A DNA stretch of 21,785 nt from CAJPSE01 sp963514535 (lineage in GTDB: Bacteria; Synergistota; Synergistia; Synergistales; Aminobacteriaceae), in assembly GCA_963514535.1 (NCBI GenBank), contig CAUPUB010000036.1, positions 1 through 21,785 of the forward strand, given 5' to 3'. The notes below the pieces were generated by a model. That model was given only the letters and a program-made list of their open reading frames with translations. It did no database searches and was not told the origin of the DNA. A program made the translations under genes and the position numbers. Positions 16,947-21,785 of the stretch are shown in pieces. Within the stretch, counting starts at the first letter, position 1; each line of letters begins with the position of its first letter.

Positions 16947-18350
16947 ATGAGAACTTCAAGGCCGTTTTGCCGCGTTCCGAAGGGGAAGGGGCCGGGGGGG
17001 AGGAGCCCGGTGTCGGCGTCGCCGTTTCGTTTCGTGTGGGCTTCCGTGCTGGCCCTGGCCCTCCTGTGCTGCCTGGCCGGTTCGGGGCTGGCGGCGGGCA
17101 GGGTCGTCCTGGCCCCCTTGTCGGGGTCGGTGGGCGTGCAGATGGAGCAGTTCGTCGAGCGGGTGGTCCGCCGGGCGGAGGAGGAGCGGGCGGGGCTCGT
17201 GGTGTTCGAGCTGGATACGCCGGGGGGCCTGCTGGGGGCGACGCACGGCATCGTCCAGACGATCTTGGCGTCCCGCGTCCCGGTCGCCGTGTGGGTTCCG
17301 CCCGGCGGGCGGGCGGCTTCGGCGGGGGCGTTCATCATGCAGGCGGCCCATGTGGCGGCCATGGCCTCGGGCACGAATGTCGGGGCGGCCCATCCCGTCG
17401 TCGCGTCGGGCAGGGACCTGCCGGACGACGACATGAAGAAAAAGGTCGTGAACGACCTCGGAGCCCGGATGCGCTCCCTTACCCAGCTGCGCGGAAGGAA
17501 TCAGAGCGCCGCGCAGCGGATGATCGAGGACAGCCTGTCCCTGACGGCCCACGAGGCATTGGCGGAAGGGGCCATCGACCTCGTGGCGGACGACCTGAGG
17601 ACCCTGCTCGAGGCCGCCGCGGGGCGAACCGTAACCATCGACTCGGGGCCGGTTCGTATCGAGGTGGAGCCCGATGCGGCGGTCGAGCTCGTGGAGATGA
17701 CCTGGCAAGAAAGGCTGATCCAGTTCCTGTCGAGCCCCGATATCGCCTACTTCCTCCTGATGGGAGGGCTGCTGGCGCTCTTCTACGAGATCGTCACCCC
17801 CGGCGGCTTCGCCCTGGGGACGACGGGGGCCGTCATGCTGTTGCTCGGTGGGATCGGCCTGAGGATGCTGCCCTTCAACTGGGCCGGGATCGCCCTGATC
17901 GGGGCGGGCGTCGTCGTCATGGGGCTCGACCTCCTGGTGGGCGGGATGGGGATCCTGAGCCTGCTCGGGGTTGCGGTGATCGCCGCCGGGGGCGTCTTCC
18001 TGTTCCGTGCTCCGGGCGGCGAGCTGCTGCACGTCTCCGTCTCCCTGATCGTCGGGATGACGGCCGCCCTGGGGGCCTGCTTCGCGCTGTTCGCGTTCAT
18101 GGTCGCCCGCAGCCTCCGGAGGAGGGTCTCCACGGGGCGGCAGGGGCTGATCGGGCTGGACGCGACGGTTATCGAGTCCCTCTCCGCCGCGGGAGGGATG
18201 GTCCGATGCCGCGGGGAACTCTGGCGTGCCCGAATGGAGGCCGATTCCATGGCGGTCGGAGAGGTTGGGACCGTCCTTGCCCTCGATGGCATCACCCTGG
18301 TGATTCGCAGAAAGTCGATTTCCAGAAGCGAAGGAGCGTTAGTCCCATGA
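16947..18350 (+). CDS. long-form NfeD, membrane-bound ClpP-class serine protease
   Basis: A 467-aa membrane protein. Residues 1-50 carry a basic stretch and a signal/anchor helix (FVWASVLALALLCCLAGSGLAA). The ClpP/SppA-like protease domain follows: VVFELDTPGGLLGAT, then PPGGRAASAGAF with nucleophile Ser125. The Ser-Lys dyad partner is among Lys164-Lys166; Lys166 is 41 residues after the serine, the spacing I recall for Pyrococcus PH1510 (Ser97/Lys138). Next come about four to five membrane helices (roughly residues 270-390), then the soluble NfeD OB-fold with IGLDATVIE and TVLALDGITLVIRRK. The family is thought to cleave stomatin-like partners, but no stomatin gene is adjacent. GGAGG at about 16936-16940 fixes the start. 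It overlaps gpsA by ATGA. Confidence 0.93.
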   Translation: MRTSRPFCRVPKGKGPGGRSPVSASPFRFVWASVLALALLCCLAGSGLAAGRVVLAPLSGSVGVQMEQFVERVVRRAEEERAGLVVFELDTPGGLLGATHGIVQTILASRVPVAVWVPPGGRAASAGAFIMQAAHVAAMASGTNVGAAHPVVASGRDLPDDDMKKKVVNDLGARMRSLTQLRGRNQSAAQRMIEDSLSLTAHEALAEGAIDLVADDLRTLLEAAAGRTVTIDSGPVRIEVEPDAAVELVEMTWQERLIQFLSSPDIAYFLLMGGLLALFYEIVTPGGFALGTTGAVMLLLGGIGLRMLPFNWAGIALIGAGVVVMGLDLLVGGMGILSLLGVAVIAAGGVFLFRAPGGELLHVSVSLIVGMTAALGACFALFAFMVARSLRRRVSTGRQGLIGLDATVIESLSAAGGMVRCRGELWRARMEADSMAVGEVGTVLALDGITLVIRRKSISRSEGALVP

Positions 18351-19333
18351 GTCTTGCCGTTTTGGGGGCCGGAAGTTTCGGTACGGCCGTGGCGAACCAC
18401 GCTGCCCGAAAGGGGCACGGGGTCGTCCTCTGGTGCCGTACCGACGACCAGGCCCGTTATATCAACGAACACCGCCGCAACCCGCGCTACCTGGAGGACT
18501 GTCCTCTGGTCGAGTCCCTGAGGGCCACGTCGGATCTGGAGGAGGCCCTCGGGTCCGCGGACCGCGCGGTTCTGGCCCTTCCGACCCAGAGCCTGAGGGG
18601 TTTTCTGGAGCGGCTGGCCCCCCTCTCCACGGAGGGGCACAGCTTCCTGAGCCTGGCCAAGGGAATAGAGATAGCCACGGGGCTCATGCCCCGTGCGATC
18701 TTCGAGGAGGTGCTGCCCGGCCGGCCGTACAGCGCGCTCTCCGGCCCGAGCCACGCCGAGGAGGTCGTCCGCGAGCTGCCCACGGCGGTCATCGTGGCCT
18801 CCGCCGATCCTTCGGAGGCCCTGGGTTGGCAGACGGAGCTGAACTCCCCCCGGTTCCGCGTCTATACGAGCGGGGACGTGACTGGGGCGGAGCTGGGGGG
18901 CGCGGTCAAGAACATCATCGCCATTGCCGTCGGCATCGCCCATTCGCTCTCCGCGGGGGACAACGCCAAGGCTGCGCTGGCCACGCGCGGCCTTGCCGAG
19001 ATCATGCGGCTGGGGACGGCCCTGGGCGCCTCTCCCCTGACCCTGGCGGGGCTCGCCGGGGTGGGGGACCTGATGGCGACCTGCTACAGCCAGCACTCCC
19101 GCAACTTCCGCTTCGGGGCCGCTATTGGGCGCGGGGCGTCGCCCGAGGCCGCGGCGGCGGAGATCGGGCAGGTGGTCGAGGGGGCCCACACGACGAGGGC
19201 CCTGGTGGCCTACGCCCGAAGGGCGGGCATTGAGCTGCCCATCTCCGAGGGGGTCCACGCGATCCTCTACGAGGGCGCAGCCCTCCAGGACGTGATCGAC
19301 GGGCTGCTCTTTCGGGACCCCAAGCCGGAGTGA
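18347..19333 (+). CDS. gpsA: NAD(P)+-dependent glycerol-3-phosphate dehydrogenase
   Basis: Reduces dihydroxyacetone phosphate to sn-glycerol 3-phosphate for phospholipid synthesis. The 328-aa length is typical. The Rossmann motif LGAGSFGTAVA is at residues 6-16; ALSGPSHAEEV is the conserved mid-protein block; the catalytic lysine is Lys188 in GGAVKNIIAIAVGI; LAGVGDLMATCYSQHSRNF is the C-terminal substrate-binding signature. ATG 18347 overlaps the NfeD stop in ATGA, so the two are translationally coupled, joining a membrane protease to membrane-lipid precursor supply. AAGGAG at 18331-18336 is the likely binding site. Confidence 0.96.
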   Translation: MSLAVLGAGSFGTAVANHAARKGHGVVLWCRTDDQARYINEHRRNPRYLEDCPLVESLRATSDLEEALGSADRAVLALPTQSLRGFLERLAPLSTEGHSFLSLAKGIEIATGLMPRAIFEEVLPGRPYSALSGPSHAEEVVRELPTAVIVASADPSEALGWQTELNSPRFRVYTSGDVTGAELGGAVKNIIAIAVGIAHSLSAGDNAKAALATRGLAEIMRLGTALGASPLTLAGLAGVGDLMATCYSQHSRNFRFGAAIGRGASPEAAAAEIGQVVEGAHTTRALVAYARRAGIELPISEGVHAILYEGAALQDVIDGLLFRDPKPE

Positions 19334-19351
19334 GCGGCGGTCGGCTTGGCA

Positions 19352-19418
19352 GGATTTGAGGAGAAGATTTTCTGGTTTTGAGGAGAAGGTTGGCTGGATT
19401 TATTGAGGAGACGAGCTG
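19352..19418 (+). repeat. three imperfect 22-25 nt repeats carrying TTGAGGAG before the tolC-like gene
   Basis: Units begin at 19352, 19374 and 19396. Each has GG(A/T)TTT..., then TTGAGGAG(A) (19356-19363, 19378-19385, 19403-19410). Each therefore holds a Shine-Dalgarno-like GAGGAG. Only the last is near a start codon. The array fills most of the gap between gpsA and the next gene. Confidence 0.7.
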
Positions 19419-19426
19419 TTTTGAGC

Positions 19427-20749
19427 ATGAATAAGAGAGGATGGGGCGTCATTTTTCCGGCGGCCCTTTTCTGTATGGTGTGCGGTATGGTATGTGTTGC
19501 TGCGGTGTCCTGCCCGGCCCTTCCCGCATGGGGGGAGGAAGCGGTCCGTACCCTGACGCTGGAGGAGTGTCTGGACCTGGCGGAGGAACACCATCCCGAC
19601 CTCGCCGGGGCGGAGGCGAGGAGCGCGGCAGAACGTCGCCGGCTCTCCCTGACGGCCGTGGAGGACCGCGTGCAGGCGTCGGGTAGCCTGTCGGCGACCC
19701 GCTCCGGGAGGGAGGGATCGTCCACGGGCAGCAGCTACTCGGCCGGGGTGACGGCGAGCCTCAGGCTCTTCGACGCGAACCGGACGAGGTACGCCGTCGA
19801 GGCTCAGCGCGGTACGCTGTCGGCGACGGAGGCCGAGGAGAGAAAGACGCGGCTGCAGGTCCGCTTCGGGGTCAAGAAGGCCTACCTGGACCTGCTCCTG
19901 GCCGGGGAGGTCCGCGGCCAGAGGAGGGAGTCGGTGGACTCGTTCCGGCGCCATCTGGAGCGTGCGAAGGGTTATTACGAGACAGGCCTCAAGCCGAAGG
20001 TCGATGTGACGAAGGCCGAGGTGGACCTGGGGAACGCCCAGCTCGCGCTGGTGGAGGCGGAGTCCGAGGTCCAGGTTGCGCAGGCCGCGCTGCTGAACGC
20101 GATGGGCGTGGACCTGGCCGAGCCGTTCGAGGTTCGGGCGGAGGAACGGAAGCTGCCGGATTCGGCGGAGGGCGACGCCGAGGCCCTGGCCCTGGAGCAC
20201 CGTCAGGACTATGCGGCTGCGGGCCTGCGGACGCTTGCTGGGAGGGCCGAGGTGCGCTCCGCGGCGCGGGCCTCCTCCCCCAGCCTGTCGCTGAGGGGCG
20301 GGTACAGCGCCGGAGGCGAGGAGGTCTCCTCGCTCAGGTCGGAGTGGAACGTCGGCCTTTCCCTCACCGTCCCCGTCGTCGATGGAGGGGCGGCGTCCGC
20401 GCGGACGGACATCGCCCGGGCGCAGGTCAAGAGCCTGGAGGCGGCCCGCGAGGCTTTGCGGCAGAACATCCTCCTGGAGGTCCGCAAGGCCGTCCTGAAG
20501 GTCCGCAACGCGCGGGAGCGCATCCGCATCGCGGGGTTGACGGTTGCCCAGGCGGAGGAGAACTACGAGTTGGCCGAGGGGCGCTACCGGACGGGCGTCG
20601 GCGATTCGCTGGCGCTCTCGGACGCGCTGCTGGCCCTCACCGACGCGCGGCTCTCCCTCTACCGGGCCCGCTACGACCTCCAGGTGGCCCAGTTCGCGCT
20701 GGAGAGCGCGACGGGGGTGGAACTGACGGAGCCGGAGGGCGCCGAGTGA
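19427..20749 (+). CDS. TolC-family outer membrane efflux/secretion channel protein
   Basis: An outer membrane factor expected to form a trimeric channel for type I secretion or RND/ABC efflux. About 440 aa. The N-terminus is a signal peptide (basic MNKRG, hydrophobic core to about residue 25, likely cleavage after PAWG before EEAVRTL). The mature protein begins LTLEECLDLAEEHHPDL and has the two internally repeated long coiled-coil halves, seen as GYYETGLKPKVDVTKAEVDLGNAQLALVEAE and the similar GRYRTGVGDSLALSDALLALTDARLSL. No inner-membrane pump or adaptor gene is in the window. ATG 19427 is used; TTG 19421 is 10 nt after GAGGAG and may be the real start. The last 69 nt recur downstream of vapD. 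Confidence 0.9.
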   Translation: MNKRGWGVIFPAALFCMVCGMVCVAAVSCPALPAWGEEAVRTLTLEECLDLAEEHHPDLAGAEARSAAERRRLSLTAVEDRVQASGSLSATRSGREGSSTGSSYSAGVTASLRLFDANRTRYAVEAQRGTLSATEAEERKTRLQVRFGVKKAYLDLLLAGEVRGQRRESVDSFRRHLERAKGYYETGLKPKVDVTKAEVDLGNAQLALVEAESEVQVAQAALLNAMGVDLAEPFEVRAEERKLPDSAEGDAEALALEHRQDYAAAGLRTLAGRAEVRSAARASSPSLSLRGGYSAGGEEVSSLRSEWNVGLSLTVPVVDGGAASARTDIARAQVKSLEAAREALRQNILLEVRKAVLKVRNARERIRIAGLTVAQAEENYELAEGRYRTGVGDSLALSDALLALTDARLSLYRARYDLQVAQFALESATGVELTEPEGAE

Positions 20750-20752
20750 GGT
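20684..20752 (+). repeat. tolC 3'-end direct repeat, copy 1 (within the gene)
   Basis: The last 22 codons, stop and 3 further bases of the TolC-family gene. It matches 21139-21207 at 63 of 69 positions, the first 24 perfectly and without gaps. The two copies bracket vapD like the ends of an inserted cassette. Confidence 0.95.
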
Positions 20753-20820
20753 GCAGGGTTGGATGGTGATGCTCTTCGAGCCTCCCGACCCGGATTGAAT
20801 TGATGAAGGGAGAGGTTGAG

Positions 20821-21132
20821 ATGTATGCCATTGCATTTGATTTAGATACGGAAATGCTCAAAAATACGTATAGAAACGAGAACATAGGAAACGCTTATGG
20901 AGAGATCCGAAAGGTTATGGAGGAATTTGGATTCATAAATCAGCAGGGCAGTGTGTATTTTGGCTCGGAGGGTACGAATGCAGTGACGTGTTTTGAGGTT
21001 ACGGCAGAGCTGACGGAACGATATGATTGGTTTTCATCATCCGTTCGGGATATTAGGATGCTGCGCATCGAGGATGAAAACGATTTGAAACCGGTTATAA
21101 ATCGAACGTTGAAGCAGCGAAAAGGCTCGTGA
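20821..21132 (+). CDS. vapD: VapD-like Cas2-fold endoribonuclease
   Basis: A 103-aa protein beginning MYAIAFDLDTEML, with GNAYGEIRKVMEEFGF, QQGSVYFGSEGTNAVTC and WFSSSVRDIRMLRIED, the full VapD signature. VapD has a Cas2-like ferredoxin fold and is reported as a purine-preferring mRNA nuclease acting as a toxin in Haemophilus (with VapX) and Helicobacter. Asp7 or Asp9 at the end of the first strand corresponds to the catalytic Asp region. No vapX-like antitoxin is seen on either side. GC is about 43% by hand count, against about 70% in neighbours, with A/T-ending codons, a strong sign of transfer. GGGAG at 20808-20812 fits ATG 20821; the upstream ATG 20803 lacks a site. It lies between duplicated tolC ends. 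Confidence 0.9.
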   Translation: MYAIAFDLDTEMLKNTYRNENIGNAYGEIRKVMEEFGFINQQGSVYFGSEGTNAVTCFEVTAELTERYDWFSSSVRDIRMLRIEDENDLKPVINRTLKQRKGS

Positions 21133-21138
21133 TGTAAT

Positions 21139-21207
21139 GTGGCCCAGTTCGCGCTGGAGAGCACGACGTGGGTGGAGCTGACGGAGGCGGAGGGCGCCGA
21201 ACGAGGT
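21139..21207 (+). repeat. tolC 3'-end direct repeat, copy 2 (downstream of vapD)
   Basis: A near copy of 20684-20752 with six substitutions and no gap, starting 6 nt after the vapD stop. The tolC stop codon TGA is changed to CGA in this copy, so the tolC frame would run on to a TAG at 21216-21218. A small inverted repeat follows (GCGGATT 21211-21217 with AATCCGC 21232-21238). Confidence 0.95.
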
Positions 21208-21274
21208 CGAGCGGATTAGGGCAAAACGAGGAATCCGCCGGTTGGCCGTCTGCTTAAAGGGGAGGAAGAAGGGC

Positions 21275-21609
21275 TTGAACGCGAACATGGACGAAAACGT
21301 AGTTTATCCTGAGGTGCCTCTTCTTATTACAGAACGCCAGGCCGAGGAGGGTCTGGAAACTGGACGCGTCTATCGTCTTAACGATCGTTTTTTCAAGTTT
21401 CTCTTTGGAGGAGAGGACCGGAAACATCTGTTCCTGGACCTCGTCAACGCCCTGGTGTTCCCGGATGGAAGCACGGGCTTCACAGGGTTCGAGTACACCA
21501 ATCGCGAGCTCTCCTCCACGCGGGAGGACGGCAAGAGCGCTTACCTTGACATCGTGGCAAAGATGGCGGACGGGAGCCAGTTACGGAGAAGCAGGTTGAG
21601 GAGGAGCAT
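21275..21609 (+). pseudogene. truncated PD-(D/E)XK nuclease-family (Rpn/PDDEXK_2) gene
   Basis: The intact part encodes RLNDRFFKFLFGGEDRKHLFLDLVNALVF and then SAYLDIVAKMADGSQ, the N-terminal and catalytic Asp region of the Rpn/PDDEXK_2 recombination-nuclease family, usually about 300 aa. After GSQ (21580) the original frame loses similarity, while the frame shifted by one base reads VTEKQVEEEH, resembling the family's VEVQ-containing continuation. One missing G at 21580 would explain this. That frame ends at TGA 21610. Nothing of the remaining two thirds is present. TTG 21275 after GGAGG (21261-21265) is the probable start, ATG 21287 the alternative. The protein is predicted to be inactive. 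Confidence 0.75.
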
Positions 21610-21638
21610 TGACCTTCACTCTTGTCCCGCCTTCAGCT

Positions 21639-21673
21639 CGTCGATAGCGCGGCAACTGTGCCGCGTATCGACG
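21639..21673. other. long hairpin 1 (15 bp, one bulge)
   Basis: CGTCGATA (21639-21646) and CGCGGCA (21648-21654) pair with TGCCGCG (21659-21665) and TATCGACG (21666-21673), leaving one bulged G (21647) and loop ACTG. No T-run follows, so it is not an ordinary terminator. Confidence 0.85.
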
Positions 21674-21687
21674 TAAGCGAACGACAC

Positions 21688-21717
21688 GCCTCACGAGGCT
21701 GACGCCTCGTGGAAGGC
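21688..21717. other. long hairpin 2 (12 bp, two-base bulge)
   Basis: GCCT plus CACGAGGC (21688-21699) pairs with GCCTCGTG (21704-21711) and AGGC (21714-21717), with loop TGAC and a GA bulge. It lies 14 nt after hairpin 1. Confidence 0.85.
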
Positions 21718-21785
21718 GGTCGCCTGCTTAAGTTGAAATCCGGAAAACCGTATCGAGACTTGAAGCGAACGATCTCCATTCATAT

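Larger units (their letters stand above)
21614..21785. mobile_element. structured non-coding DNA, possible end of an IS200/IS605-like or other mobile element (partial)
   Basis: Nuclease-gene similarity stops at CATTGAC (21607-21613). The following 172 nt contain no convincing gene but have two strong hairpins close together, as in the subterminal palindromes of IS200/IS605-type elements, which insert next to short motifs such as TTGAC-like pentamers. No transposase or TnpB is visible before the window ends, so the class is a guess. Confidence 0.35.

Noticed and set aside
20821..21132. vapD read as a CRISPR-associated cas2
   Set aside because: The Cas2-like fold is shared, but the motifs (QQGSVYFG, SSVRDIRMLRIED) are those of VapD, and there is no CRISPR array or other cas gene in the window.

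Overview
The window is a GC-rich (about 70% by eye), tightly packed bacterial segment. Gene content and order suggest a Synergistota-like anaerobe: a PurO-type IMP cyclohydrolase next to a stand-alone AICAR formyltransferase, a one-piece PurL, a cobalamin-dependent methionine synthase whose activation domain is a separate gene, and a TolC-type outer membrane protein. The phylum call is inferred from memory, not from a search.

Region 1 (1-10913, + strand) is a purine operon: IMP cyclohydrolase (5' end lost in a poly-G/C tract) - purH' (formyltransferase only) - purD - purL - purC - purF - guaB. Genes overlap or sit a few bases apart. They supply most of the path from PRPP to IMP and on to XMP. 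purM, purN, purE/K and purB are not in the window. GuaB closely resembles, residue for residue around its active site, the IMPDH of the protozoan Tritrichomonas foetus.

Region 2 (10914-15150, - strand) is a convergent operon read right to left: EamA-type transporter - methionine synthase activation protein - truncated MetH. It meets guaB tail to tail over a perfect 12-bp inverted repeat.

Region 3 (15151-20749, + strand) holds radA, a tandem pair of 110-nt intergenic repeats that each end in a terminator-like hairpin, a long-form NfeD membrane serine protease overlapping gpsA, and a TolC-family gene with a triple repeat in its leader.

Region 4 (20684-21785) is the accessory part. An AT-richer vapD toxin/RNase gene lies between two copies of the last 69 nt of the tolC-like gene. 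It is followed by a frameshifted, truncated PD-(D/E)XK (Rpn/PDDEXK_2) gene. That gene stops at a TTGAC motif where strongly structured, apparently non-coding DNA begins, possibly the end of a mobile element. This is the part that looks recently rearranged and is the most worth following up.
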